Notes under the pieces: generated by a model
The model's database searches: none
Seen by the model: the letters and a program-made list of their open reading frames with translations, nothing else
What the model was told of the DNA's origin: nothing
Made by a program: the position numbers and the translations under genes
NCBI RefSeq assembly: GCF_003591485.1
Contig: NZ_QZCF01000011.1
Location: forward strand, 62,001 to 126,000
DNA from: Paenibacillus sp. 1011MAR3C5
GTDB taxonomy: Bacteria > Bacillota > Bacilli > Paenibacillales > Paenibacillaceae
Direction of reading: 5' to 3'
Length of the DNA: 64,000 bases
Shown: piece by piece, positions 34,653 to 43,462 of the stretch
Position numbering within the stretch: position 1 is the first letter of the stretch
Layout of the letters: every line of letters begins with the position of its first letter

Positions 34653-35792
34653 ATGTCGTTTACGATGGAAGTGATCAAGCCGGAGGAAATAAAATCTGCG
34701 ATTGAAGAGCAGGTGAAGCCGGAGCCTGAGGAAGTAAGCCAACTGAAGGAGCTTGCGCAGAACAATGTATCCTCGATTCTGGCACTCGACATCGAGTCGC
34801 TGGAGAAGCGCAAAGAAATATTACAATCGATCGACAGCTTCGGCATGAACACGATGAAGTCGTCCTCGGACAAAAACTCGCTATTGCAGGTTTCCGTAGG
34901 AAAGCTGTCCAAGACGGGCGATGAAGGCGGGCAAGTGGCCAAAGGCCTGACAGAGCTGCATTTGCAGCTTAAGGATTTGGACCCTAGTGCGGTCGACTTT
35001 GCCAAAGGCGGGTTCCTGGGCAAGCTCTTTAATCCGCTGCGTCATTACTTTGCGAAATACCAGAAGGCGGATGCCGTCATCTCGGATATTATCACTTCCT
35101 TGGATAAGGGCAAGACCGTCCTCAGAAACGACAACACGACGCTTGAATTCGAGCAGCAGGCGCTGCGGGATCTGACGAAGCGTCTGCAGAAGGAAATTCA
35201 GCTCGGCGTGCTCATGGACCAGGAGATCGAGGCTCAGATAGAAGCGGCAAAGCTTCGTATGGAATCGGAGGACAAGATTCGCTTTATTACGGAGGAAGTG
35301 CTGTTCCCGCTGCGCCAGCGGGTGATGGACCTGCAGCAGATGCAGGTCGTGAACCAGCAAGGCATTATGGCAATCGAGGTCGTCATGCGGAACAACAAGG
35401 AGCTGATCCGCGGCGTTGACCGGGCAAGGAACGTAACCGTATCCGCTTTGAGGATTTCGGTAACGGTAGCAAGCGCGCTCTATAACCAGAGAATTGTGCT
35501 GAAGAAGATCGAGCTGTTAAATCAAACAACCGATAATCTCATTAGCGGCACGTCCAAGATGCTGAAGAATCAGGGCGCGGCGATCCATAAGCAATCGCTG
35601 GAGACGAGCATTTCGGTAGACACGCTGAAGCAGGCATTCTCTGATGTTCTGGAGGCTTTGGACTCGATCAGCACCTACAAGCAGGATGCATTGCCGAAGA
35701 TGAGAGATACCATCACTCAGTTCAGAGAGCTGGCTGACAGCGGTGAACAGCAGATTCAGCGTTTGGAGAAGGGGCAGAAGCTGGGGCTATAA
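34653..35792 (+). CDS. telA: TelA-family (toxic-anion resistance-like) protein
   Basis: 379 residues, cytoplasmic, almost wholly alpha-helical with coiled-coil segments, of the usual TelA length. Signature stretches: NPLRHYFAKYQKADAVISDII, LQKEIQLGVLMDQEIEA, VLFPLRQRVMDLQQM and the NVTVSALRISVTVASALYNQR core. TelA proteins are tied to tellurite resistance and more broadly to Ter-type envelope stress modules together with VWA proteins. ATG 34653 has AAGGAGGG upstream. Ends the three-gene unit. Confidence 0.9.
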   Translation: MSFTMEVIKPEEIKSAIEEQVKPEPEEVSQLKELAQNNVSSILALDIESLEKRKEILQSIDSFGMNTMKSSSDKNSLLQVSVGKLSKTGDEGGQVAKGLTELHLQLKDLDPSAVDFAKGGFLGKLFNPLRHYFAKYQKADAVISDIITSLDKGKTVLRNDNTTLEFEQQALRDLTKRLQKEIQLGVLMDQEIEAQIEAAKLRMESEDKIRFITEEVLFPLRQRVMDLQQMQVVNQQGIMAIEVVMRNNKELIRGVDRARNVTVSALRISVTVASALYNQRIVLKKIELLNQTTDNLISGTSKMLKNQGAAIHKQSLETSISVDTLKQAFSDVLEALDSISTYKQDALPKMRDTITQFRELADSGEQQIQRLEKGQKLGL

Positions 35793-35842
35793 TCCATTCA
35801 AGTGATCAATGATTAAGACCATACATGATTAAGGACCCAAAG

Positions 35843-35870
35843 GAAAGGGGCGCTGATGCGCTCCTTTTTT
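35843..35870 (+). terminator. Intrinsic terminator after telA
   Basis: AGGGGCGC, loop TGAT, GCGCTCCT (one G-T pair) and a T-run. Confidence 0.75.
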
Positions 35871-35904
35871 CATTAAATGACGCATATAGACATTAGAATG
35901 AGAA

Positions 35905-35934
35905 AACCTCCCTCCATTCATCTGGAGGAAGGTT
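35905..35934 (-). terminator. Intrinsic terminator of the minus-strand glycan operon
   Basis: AACCTCCCTCCA pairs with TGGAGGAAGGTT (one mismatch) across TTCATC. Read on the minus strand it is followed by TTTTCTC. It ends the long operon after the GntR-SBP gene. Confidence 0.75.
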
Positions 35935-35968
35935 ATCGTTACGATCTTTATCGGAGCAGACAATTGGG

Positions 35969-37411
35969 CTAGACGTTAGTTGCAGCTTGTTCCTTGCGCC
36001 GATCGTTAATGAGACCTTCGATGCGGCTGCAAGCGTCTTGAGGGCTCTCCATGTTCATCCACATCAACTGCATCTCATCTTTCAGCAGATTGACCTCGCT
36101 GTTCGTCAGCTTCAGCTCCAGCAGCGTCTTCGCATTAGGCAATATATCTTTGAAGATATTGTAGTCCTTGGGATGGATCTGCGGATTAAGCAATGAATCG
36201 TCTTCCGCGATTTCCTTCCGTGCCGGTATGGTGCAGCCTTGCTTCTTGAGCAGCGACTGCGCTTCGGCTCCTACCATATAATCGACGAAGCTTTGCGCGA
36301 GCTTAAGCCGCTGGCTGTTCTTATTGATGGCGAGCCCTCCGCCAAGCAGCAGCGTCCCATCGGACTTCTCCTTCGGGACAGGGCGGACGTTCCAAGGCAG
36401 CGCGTTTCCTCTGAATTCATTCATGAAATAGTACGTACTCAAGATCATGGCTACGCGTTCCTTGACGAACAATGCCTCCGCCAGGTACTCGCTTCCATGA
36501 GAATAGATGGGGGAAACCTTTTCTTTATACATTAAATCCAGGCAAAATTGCAGTGCCTCGATCGTATTGGCATTGTCAATATTGGCGGCCTCATGGGATG
36601 ACGCCAAGCTCCCATCATTCTGCAGCATGAACACAGGCCAGCGGTGCGGAGATGAGGAGAAGCAGAAGCCATAATGCTCGATCCGGTCATCCTCGTCCAG
36701 GTCAGCCGTAAGCTTCTTCGCTGCATCGAGCAGGGTGTCCCAGTTATGAATAGGATAATCGCTTCCGATACCTGCCTGGCCGAATAGCCCTTCATTGTAG
36801 CAGATGACTACTGGCGAGAACAGGAAAGGCGTAATCATCGACTGGCCCTCCCATTCGAACAATTCGAATATTTTGGGATAGCTGTCCTTATCGGGCTGCA
36901 GCTCAGGCGAGATGTAAGGCTGGATCAAATGCATCTTCTCCAGGTCCAGCAATTCGCGGAACTGACTGTCGGACACCATGAACACATCCGGTCCATCGCC
37001 ATTCTCCATGAGCTGGACGATTGTATCCATATAGCCGGACTCTGTGATGATCGAAAGCTCAATGTCCGCGAAGGGTTGTGAGGCTTTATATTGGTTGATA
37101 ATCTCGCGTACGATATCGATTTCATAGGAGGTCGAAAACCACGCAAGCTTGATCGTTTCTCTGACGGCAAGACCGTTATTCGGAGCGATGACCCGGTTTC
37201 CTTTGCCGGATATTTTTTCTATGAGACCTTCTTCGACGAGCTCTGCAAGTACTTTGCGTACGGATACGCGGCTAAGCTGATATTGCTCGCTCAAAGTATT
37301 CTCAGGTAGGATAAATTCATCAGGCTTAATATTCCCGCTTAAAATTTCACCGCGGAGATCATCCTTGAATTTCTGATACCGCTCCATGAAATCATCTCTT
37401 CTACGTAACAC
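35969..37411 (-). CDS. GntR-type regulator fused to a type-1 solute-binding domain
   Basis: 480 residues, no signal peptide, so cytoplasmic. A GntR winged helix occupies about 10-77 (YQKFKDDLRGEILSGNIKP, then LSRVSVRKVLAELVEEGLIEK). Residues about 87-460 read as an extracellular-type sugar-binding protein (ETIKLAWFSTSYEIDIVREII, GPDVFMVSD, ITPFLFSPVVICYNEGLF, KLAQSFVDYMVGAEAQSLLKK). The fused binding domain presumably senses the imported saccharide. GTG 37411 has TAGGAG nine bases upstream. Last gene of the minus-strand operon; the TATACTAG repeats just upstream may be its operator. Confidence 0.85.
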   Translation of the reverse strand: MLRRRDDFMERYQKFKDDLRGEILSGNIKPDEFILPENTLSEQYQLSRVSVRKVLAELVEEGLIEKISGKGNRVIAPNNGLAVRETIKLAWFSTSYEIDIVREIINQYKASQPFADIELSIITESGYMDTIVQLMENGDGPDVFMVSDSQFRELLDLEKMHLIQPYISPELQPDKDSYPKIFELFEWEGQSMITPFLFSPVVICYNEGLFGQAGIGSDYPIHNWDTLLDAAKKLTADLDEDDRIEHYGFCFSSSPHRWPVFMLQNDGSLASSHEAANIDNANTIEALQFCLDLMYKEKVSPIYSHGSEYLAEALFVKERVAMILSTYYFMNEFRGNALPWNVRPVPKEKSDGTLLLGGGLAINKNSQRLKLAQSFVDYMVGAEAQSLLKKQGCTIPARKEIAEDDSLLNPQIHPKDYNIFKDILPNAKTLLELKLTNSEVNLLKDEMQLMWMNMESPQDACSRIEGLINDRRKEQAATNV

Positions 37412-37453
37412 AACAATCCGCTCCTATAACTTTATATCAGCTTCTTTCTATTA

Positions 37454-37482
37454 TATACTAGCCTATTTCTAATTTATACTAG
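37454..37482. promoter_or_regulatory. TATACTAG direct repeats upstream of the GntR-SBP gene
   Basis: Two identical 8-bp TATACTAG copies with a 21-bp period (two helical turns) at 37454-37461 and 37475-37482, in the AT-rich gap ahead of the regulator and overlapping the end of the esterase gene. A candidate autoregulatory site. Confidence 0.45.
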
Positions 37483-38509
37483 TTTCCTCCTTCAACCAAC
37501 GATCCAGGAACTGATAGCTTATGCCGCGAATCGGCTCGGGGAAGTCATGTCCTTCATTGCCTAGCAGGGACATATAGCGTTCTGCGCTGCCCAGCCATTG
37601 ATATAAGCGATGAATATCAAGTGAAGCGAAAGAGGCAGCTTGCCAGTTCGGGAAGATCGCATCATTCTGAGTAAACCAATTGAAGATCGGTCTTGGCGCC
37701 ATGAGCGCCATAATTTCGTGAAATTCGAATGGTACGTATCCAGCGTTCAGATCCTCCGTCAGCCTCGGAATATGAGAGAACCATTCGCGCTGTCCCCAGC
37801 GATTCGGAGTAGGGTCCTGCATGAAGGGGCAGAATCCGCAGCTCGATACAACGGCTTTGACCCGCTCATCTACAGCGGCCAGGAAGTAGGCGTTATAACC
37901 GCCTAGCGAATGGCCAATAGCGCCGATCCGATCCGGATCGACATAAGGAAGAGCTTGCAGCAGGGTGAGGCCTTGCTGATGGTCGTGAATCATTTTGCCG
38001 ACAGCGGTAGATTCCGGGTAGGACGAATAGAAGGGAGCGGTCTGGAACGGCTCAGCCCCCTCATAGATTCGCTCGCCTGCTGTAATCGTATCTGGAGCAA
38101 GCACGACATATCCTCTGGCGACAAGCTCCAGTGCATATCTGCGGCCCTCCCGGCCCGCTTCGGTTGCAATATCCGCCTTTCCCTTTTGGTCTGTCGGATG
38201 CAGCGCCAGCATGGCAGGATAACGCTTCTCATCGGCAGAAGGGTGCGTTTGGCCTGGGATAAGCAAGTAAGCCGTCACACGATCTCCGAATCCTGTCGCA
38301 TAAGACAGGTGAACCCGGATGTGATCGGCCTCGTGATGCTCGGAGTGAATGACATGCTGCGGAGGGATCGGAGCGGGCATCCATCCGATATAGCGCTGCC
38401 ATACAGCTGCGATGTCGTTCCGTTTCACCTCCCAACTCTGGCGGTTCTCTATGCCTTGAAGCAAGCTTGGAAAGGTCTTCTCCGTTAATTGAGACAGCGG
38501 ATAACGCAT
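37469..38509 (-). CDS. Alpha/beta-hydrolase, acetyl-xylan-esterase/DLH-like
   Basis: 346 residues, cytoplasmic. A helical N-terminal extension (about 1-75) precedes the alpha/beta-hydrolase core: nucleophile elbow GHSLGG (Ser), acid in FTQNDAIFP (Asp) and base in NEGHDFP (His). Related enzymes deacylate sugars or hydrolyse lactones. ATG 38509 is preferred (AAAGGGGTGA upstream), seven bases after the propeller stop. In the glycan operon it would remove acyl groups from imported oligosaccharides; that role is inferred from context. Confidence 0.8.
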   Translation of the reverse strand: MRYPLSQLTEKTFPSLLQGIENRQSWEVKRNDIAAVWQRYIGWMPAPIPPQHVIHSEHHEADHIRVHLSYATGFGDRVTAYLLIPGQTHPSADEKRYPAMLALHPTDQKGKADIATEAGREGRRYALELVARGYVVLAPDTITAGERIYEGAEPFQTAPFYSSYPESTAVGKMIHDHQQGLTLLQALPYVDPDRIGAIGHSLGGYNAYFLAAVDERVKAVVSSCGFCPFMQDPTPNRWGQREWFSHIPRLTEDLNAGYVPFEFHEIMALMAPRPIFNWFTQNDAIFPNWQAASFASLDIHRLYQWLGSAERYMSLLGNEGHDFPEPIRGISYQFLDRWLKEETSIN

Positions 38510-38516
38510 GTATCGT

Positions 38517-40367
38517 TCACCCCTTTGATAGAGAATAGCTCCACAGATGCGTGGATGCGGCAAAAAACAACGTATCTCCCCGCTTGACGAAGCCGGAGGT
38601 GACGGGCTGCGGCGGAATGGCTATCCGCTCAGGCTTCAGGCTGCCAAGCGGGATGCGGAATACCGCTTCGCTTAGCACGCCGTAGATGCAATCATCCGCT
38701 TCATCGAGCTGCCAGCCAGACCGTACAATCGTTCCCCACATCGATAGATTCTCCTCGCAGAGAATGGATTCGGAAGCAGGGTCCCAGACGATGTATTCCG
38801 AGCTGGACGTTAAGGTATGAATCCGTCCCATGGCGTCAATCAAGAGCAGGGAATATTCGCGTATATCGCTGCGCGGCTGCCACCTGTTCAGAACGGCGCG
38901 ATTTTTCCAATCCAGCCGATAGAGACAAGCCGTATGGCTTACAGGGTCGGCGCCGCCTGGAGTCTCAATGCTTGTGCCGCCTATGAGATAGCCATCCAAG
39001 GTCTCTGCCAATGCGACGGTACTCTGATGCGGGATAAGCCCAGTATGGGGAATGAGGGTATCCTCGCCTGTTGGGAGGTGATAGATGCATAGACCGCCGC
39101 CTACCATCCCGTAGCCCGGAAAGCCTCCATAGGCGATATGCTCGCCTTCACTCATCGCGACAGCGCATCTTGGCCGGTGAATCTCGATATGCCCGGTTAC
39201 ACAGATCGGATTGCGCAGCTCAACCGGCGATCCCTCCACTTGGATAGGCTTTGCCGTATGGTAGAGATGAAGCCTTCCGCCCGGATAGGAAGCTCCGGCA
39301 ATCAGCTCTCCTTGTGTGGTGTAGGCGGCAAGATTGCCGCCGGAGCCGTCCTCGATCACGTGAGGTCCCAGATTGTCCAGTCTGGCCGATTCGGGATCAT
39401 AGGTGAAGAAGTGCAAGGGATGGTTGGACGTCCCGTAGATATTGCCGTCAGGTCCGAGAAAGAGCGGCGAGAGCGAGGCTCCCTCCGAGACATAGGGCAG
39501 ATGGATCGTCCTGATCTGCCCTGCCTTGCGATGCTTCAGTTCCAGCACGCGTTCCGATAAGCTATGCCGGATGACTTCCCATTCACCGGGAAGCTGGCGA
39601 TGAAGCTTTCCGAAGCTTTCGCCTATATATAATGAAGCGGGAACCTGATCCTCCGTCAGATTCTCGACAACTATTCCTCGTTCAAGCCGAACCCATTGCT
39701 TGCCGATCAGCGCATAAGCCAAGCATGTCTGATGGCGCAGACTGGGATTGCTGGCTGGCAGCAATCGGTATCCTTGTCTGACCAGGCCGATGCCGGTCGT
39801 TCGCAGATCATCTGGAAGCAGGGAGTGGCTGGTCCCGCTAATAGAGTCGTAAGCGATCATATTTTTCCTGGCTGTTCCGGTTCCGATATAGACCCAGCCA
39901 TGGCTGTCGACCGCCATATGGGAAGGGTATTTTTGTTCCGTATCTACCTGACCTAGAGGGATGAGATCCCGTTCGACAGGACGATAGCGATAGAGACGGC
40001 ATTGCGGGTACGAGGCCATATAGATATGGCCGTGTTCGTTCTCGGCATAGCTGAAGCCGCACAGTTCATCCTGGCTTTCAGCCCTCAAGGCATCGACGAA
40101 GTCGAGACGGAAAGGATCGAAAGCATAGAACATAGTGCCGGCTCCCATATACAGCATGCCGTCTCTGCTGCTGAATGTATCATAGGGATACTCGGCATAA
40201 CCCTCCGGGAAATCCGCTTGCCGGCAATCGCCGGTCATAGGGTCTACGACGAGCAGGAAGCCTTTGGCCGCAATCACGACGCGGCTTTCTCCCGAGGGGT
40301 TCGTGCAGACAGCCGCGGTTCTGGATTCGACCGCATCGACCGGTATGCCCAAATCCAAAAAGCTCAT
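38517..40367 (-). CDS. Cytoplasmic beta-propeller protein of the glycan locus
   Basis: 616 residues with many short blades of the type DGNIYGTSNHPLHFFTYDPE and GHIYMASYPQCRLYRYRP. No signal peptide. The blades resemble those of the secreted SLH protein at 47185 (GGTSI with flanking DGYL/DGFL; YGMVGGGLCIYHL against NGMLGGALAVYDI), so the two are paralogous propellers, one inside and one outside the cell. Possible roles are a propeller lyase/hydrolase or a ligand-binding module; no catalytic motif is identifiable. ATG 40367 follows GGAGGG by seven bases. Confidence 0.75.
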   Translation of the reverse strand: MSFLDLGIPVDAVESRTAAVCTNPSGESRVVIAAKGFLLVVDPMTGDCRQADFPEGYAEYPYDTFSSRDGMLYMGAGTMFYAFDPFRLDFVDALRAESQDELCGFSYAENEHGHIYMASYPQCRLYRYRPVERDLIPLGQVDTEQKYPSHMAVDSHGWVYIGTGTARKNMIAYDSISGTSHSLLPDDLRTTGIGLVRQGYRLLPASNPSLRHQTCLAYALIGKQWVRLERGIVVENLTEDQVPASLYIGESFGKLHRQLPGEWEVIRHSLSERVLELKHRKAGQIRTIHLPYVSEGASLSPLFLGPDGNIYGTSNHPLHFFTYDPESARLDNLGPHVIEDGSGGNLAAYTTQGELIAGASYPGGRLHLYHTAKPIQVEGSPVELRNPICVTGHIEIHRPRCAVAMSEGEHIAYGGFPGYGMVGGGLCIYHLPTGEDTLIPHTGLIPHQSTVALAETLDGYLIGGTSIETPGGADPVSHTACLYRLDWKNRAVLNRWQPRSDIREYSLLLIDAMGRIHTLTSSSEYIVWDPASESILCEENLSMWGTIVRSGWQLDEADDCIYGVLSEAVFRIPLGSLKPERIAIPPQPVTSGFVKRGDTLFFAASTHLWSYSLSKG

Positions 40368-40389
40368 CACAGATCCCTCCTATGCCAGT

Positions 40390-41628
40390 CTACTTTCCAT
40401 AATATAAAGCAATCTTGCGAATAGCCGCAATAATGTCCAGAATATCCTGATCGGAATAGAACTCGTTCAGAGGCACTTGCACAGCTGTCTGCAGAATCGT
40501 CTCCGCATTCGGGCAATCGCCTCGGTTATAGTGAACCTCCGAGAGCTCAAAAGGGAATGGGCTGCCAAGATAGGCTTGCTTCTGCTGGAACATCGGCTGC
40601 ATATAGAGCACATCCGGAATGTACCCCATCCGATTGGTGATGCCTTCCGCGCTTAGCGCGGCGCAGAATTCCTCGCGGCTGCAAGTCAAGTTGTCCAGGG
40701 CAAGGCGGAACATATAGAACCAATAGGTGCATGTGCTATCTTCAGGTATGCTCATCACAGACAGGGAAGGCAGGTCCTGAAGCCCTGCGTTCAGTGCCAG
40801 GCCGAGCTGGCTTCTGCGCTCGCATATCCATTCCAGCTTACGGAGCTGCGCGATACCGACCGCTCCCTGCAGCTCAGTCATGCGATAGTTCGGTGCAAGG
40901 CTCTCCGGCGCCCGGCTTACGTCGGTACCCATGCGCCGGTAGTTCTTGTCCGCGAAGGCATGCGTCCGATGGTAATCCTCCTCAAGTCCGGAATTTACGG
41001 TTACGATGCCGCCGTCCCCGGTTGAGATATGCTTGAAGTCATTCGTGCTGAAGCATCCGTAATCGCCGATAGTGCCAACCAGCTTGCCTTTATATTTAGT
41101 AAGGTAGGCTTGTGCGCAGTCTTCAATAACCTTCAGCTTATATTTCTTTGCGAGTGCCATGATCGGGTCCATATCGCAGGGATTGCCTGCCAAATGTACA
41201 ACCAGGATTGCTTTTGTTCTTGGCGTGATGCGCGATTCGATCGAAGCCGGGTCCAGATTGTACGTGTATGGATCCAGATCAGCGAATACAGGAACCGCAT
41301 TCTGGTACAAAATTCCGATCACCGTGCCTTGATCGGTAATGGGACTTGTAATGACCTCATCGCCTACGGTGATACCAGCGGCGCCCAGCGCTACATGAAG
41401 GGCGGCTGTGCCTGATGAGGTAGCCACGCTGTAAGGGACTTGGTACATATGGTTGAAATCGGACAGAAAGGTTTTGACTTTCTGGCCGAAGTGATAGAAC
41501 AAAGTGTTCTGCTCCAGCGCTTCAAGCAATTCTTTGGCTTCCTCCGCGCCAAACCGCTGGCCTGTGCCGAAGGGAGTTGTTTTGGTTTTATCCCCGCCAT
41601 GTATAGCGAGCTTTGGAATAGAATTCAC
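40390..41628 (-). CDS. DegT/DnrJ/EryC1/StrS-type PLP aminotransferase
   Basis: 412 residues. PLP features: GTAALHVAL, IEDCAQA (Asp170) and catalytic Lys199 in STNDFKHISTGDGG. Family members transaminate keto-sugars (mostly nucleotide-linked) to amino sugars. Presence in an uptake/degradation-like operon is unusual and suggests that the target glycan contains, or is converted into, an amino sugar; alternatively the enzyme acts in reverse. GTG 41628 has GGGGTGA upstream. Twenty-two bases separate it from the propeller gene. Confidence 0.88.
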   Translation of the reverse strand: MNSIPKLAIHGGDKTKTTPFGTGQRFGAEEAKELLEALEQNTLFYHFGQKVKTFLSDFNHMYQVPYSVATSSGTAALHVALGAAGITVGDEVITSPITDQGTVIGILYQNAVPVFADLDPYTYNLDPASIESRITPRTKAILVVHLAGNPCDMDPIMALAKKYKLKVIEDCAQAYLTKYKGKLVGTIGDYGCFSTNDFKHISTGDGGIVTVNSGLEEDYHRTHAFADKNYRRMGTDVSRAPESLAPNYRMTELQGAVGIAQLRKLEWICERRSQLGLALNAGLQDLPSLSVMSIPEDSTCTYWFYMFRLALDNLTCSREEFCAALSAEGITNRMGYIPDVLYMQPMFQQKQAYLGSPFPFELSEVHYNRGDCPNAETILQTAVQVPLNEFYSDQDILDIIAAIRKIALYYGK

Positions 41629-41649
41629 GATTGATTCACCCCGTTAATG

Positions 41650-43341
41650 TCATTCCATCATTTTCTTTTTGCATCGCAAGCCATATCTGATGTGCACGTC
41701 CTCGGCATTGCTGGACTCGTTGCCCAGCAGGGGAGTCCATACGACGGCCCCGCTTGCTTGGCCCGGATTGCTTACGATCGGCAATCCGTTCTCATCCATG
41801 CCTTCTACCCGGATTTGGCGTCTTGCCCGCACCCAATTATTGATCTGTGCGCCGGTCCAAAATTCAAAGCCTGCGCTGCGCGCTTCTTGAATGACGGCCA
41901 CGATCGCTTCCCGGACCTTCGGCTGCTGTAAAATATGCGTCTGATGGAACAGGAAATGCGCCACGCCGCCAACCCTTTGAACGCCTTTCAAAAACGGGCC
42001 GATCACGCTTCTGTCTGCGAGCGCATGATGATCGAGATCCTGCGTTAGAAACCCAATCTCCAGAACGGAATAGATACGGTTCTGTTGGTCCGACCAAGCG
42101 ATAGGGAAGTAGGGATGGCAGGTTCCGAATACAAAGCCGATATTGCCTTTCTTGCTCGGGCCTCGGGATTGATCGGATTCGATATTATATTTCTCGCACC
42201 AGTCGAACAACTCTCCCCAGCCTTCGTAACGGGTGTAGTGGTTCTTGTTGGAGATCGAACGGGAAGAGCGGGTGGCAGACTTGAACCAGTCGAGCTGCCT
42301 AGCGAATTCATCCTCGTCCCAGAAACCACCATCCAGCTCAAGCGCATTATAATGCAGAGCAAGCTCGTGCCCGTCCGCTTTAATCTGATCATAGAGGCGG
42401 GGGGAATACCCCGGCTCGATCATGCACCATGTGCTTTGCACATCCTGCTCCCGCAACACCTGCAAAGTAATCCCCGCCGCTTCATCGATATTCAGGTCGC
42501 TGTCATGCGAGATCATCGCGATGTGCTGAATGCCGCTTGGCCAATGATCGACGAATGGCAGCGCAAGTCCTTGCTCGGCAGCAACTTGCAGCAAGTGTCC
42601 GGCGAGGGCTTGCTTCCACAGGTCGGCGTAAGGATGGGCGAAATAGTCCATTCCGGTCTCCGTTGCGGTCCGGTCGTATTCCCAGTCCTGCTGAATATCG
42701 TCATCCGCTTTCAATATCCAATCATCGACGGAGGCGGTTCCGTCATGAGCGGGCAGGCCGTCGGTTACGATAGGATGCTTCCCTTGCTGAAGCCTGACGA
42801 CAGTGGCCGGTATATCGACGGACCATCGTTCCAGCCTGCCTTCCCCGATCTGAAAGCTGTGCAGCAGCGTGCCGGATGTCATGCCGTCCGGGTTGTTCTG
42901 ACGAAGCGCACCGAGCTGAGAGCAGCCGAATTCAGGCTCAGCTTCCGATGGCTCCCAAGGACGCGCGTCGAAGCAGCGGATCGGCACATCGCGGTACCAT
43001 TCGGATTGGAAGTCGGCATAGCTGACGGAAACTTCCCTCGATTGGCGGAAGCCCAGCCTGGTAGCGAACGGCCCCATTCCGGAATAAGCAATGACAGTTC
43101 CGCCTTGCATCATGTACGTCCACAGAGCTTCCATATCTTCTTTTCGTTCGCTGGTCACAGCTGCGATGACGATATCCACGGTGTCGGGATTGATCTGCTC
43201 TGCGTGATCCAATCGCTGATACGTGAAACCTGTATGGTCCAAGATTTCATCTATATATTGTTGAAAGACATTGACGCCATAACGGTGTCTATGCTTCACG
43301 GCTTCTTGATCCAGCCATACTCCTACTCGGGCCATAGGCAT
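41650..43341 (-). CDS. Amidotransferase-like domain fused to a polysaccharide deacetylase-like (NodB-fold) domain
   Basis: 563 residues, no signal peptide. The N-terminal half (1-270) begins [14 protein letters not shown] and contains an alpha/beta domain reminiscent of ThuA/class-I glutamine amidotransferase folds ([32 protein letters not shown]). The C-terminal half carries NodB-type metal motifs: HDSD at 279-282 and H325-x4-H330 (HELALH). Fold assignment of the first half is tentative. ATG 43341 is chosen: AAAGG is 10 bases upstream. It would deacetylate or otherwise modify the sugar inside the cell. Confidence 0.65.
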   Translation of the reverse strand: MPMARVGVWLDQEAVKHRHRYGVNVFQQYIDEILDHTGFTYQRLDHAEQINPDTVDIVIAAVTSERKEDMEALWTYMMQGGTVIAYSGMGPFATRLGFRQSREVSVSYADFQSEWYRDVPIRCFDARPWEPSEAEPEFGCSQLGALRQNNPDGMTSGTLLHSFQIGEGRLERWSVDIPATVVRLQQGKHPIVTDGLPAHDGTASVDDWILKADDDIQQDWEYDRTATETGMDYFAHPYADLWKQALAGHLLQVAAEQGLALPFVDHWPSGIQHIAMISHDSDLNIDEAAGITLQVLREQDVQSTWCMIEPGYSPRLYDQIKADGHELALHYNALELDGGFWDEDEFARQLDWFKSATRSSRSISNKNHYTRYEGWGELFDWCEKYNIESDQSRGPSKKGNIGFVFGTCHPYFPIAWSDQQNRIYSVLEIGFLTQDLDHHALADRSVIGPFLKGVQRVGGVAHFLFHQTHILQQPKVREAIVAVIQEARSAGFEFWTGAQINNWVRARRQIRVEGMDENGLPIVSNPGQASGAVVWTPLLGNESSNAEDVHIRYGLRCKKKMME

Positions 43342-43373
43342 CGTTGTCACAACCTTTAAATGAGATAATGAGA

Positions 43374-43403
43374 AAAAAGAGGTTGGGCTTGCGCGAAGCC
43401 CAA
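43374..43403 (-). terminator. Internal terminator between the binding-protein and deacetylase-like genes
   Basis: GTTGGGCTT and its complement AAGCCCAAC around GCGCG, followed on the minus strand by CTCTTTTTT. It sits inside the presumed operon and would raise binding-protein and permease mRNA relative to the enzymes. Confidence 0.75.
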
Positions 43404-43462
43404 CACGGTATCGTTATGCTTTAGAGGTAGTTCAAAAAGTCCGCTTTTGATCACGCACTTAT

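Noticed and set aside
42085-43359. A 424-codon open frame on the plus strand opposite the deacetylase-like gene
   Set aside because: It mirrors the minus-strand gene, has no ribosome binding site and its translation shows no recognisable domain or normal composition; the minus-strand gene has catalytic motifs and operon context.
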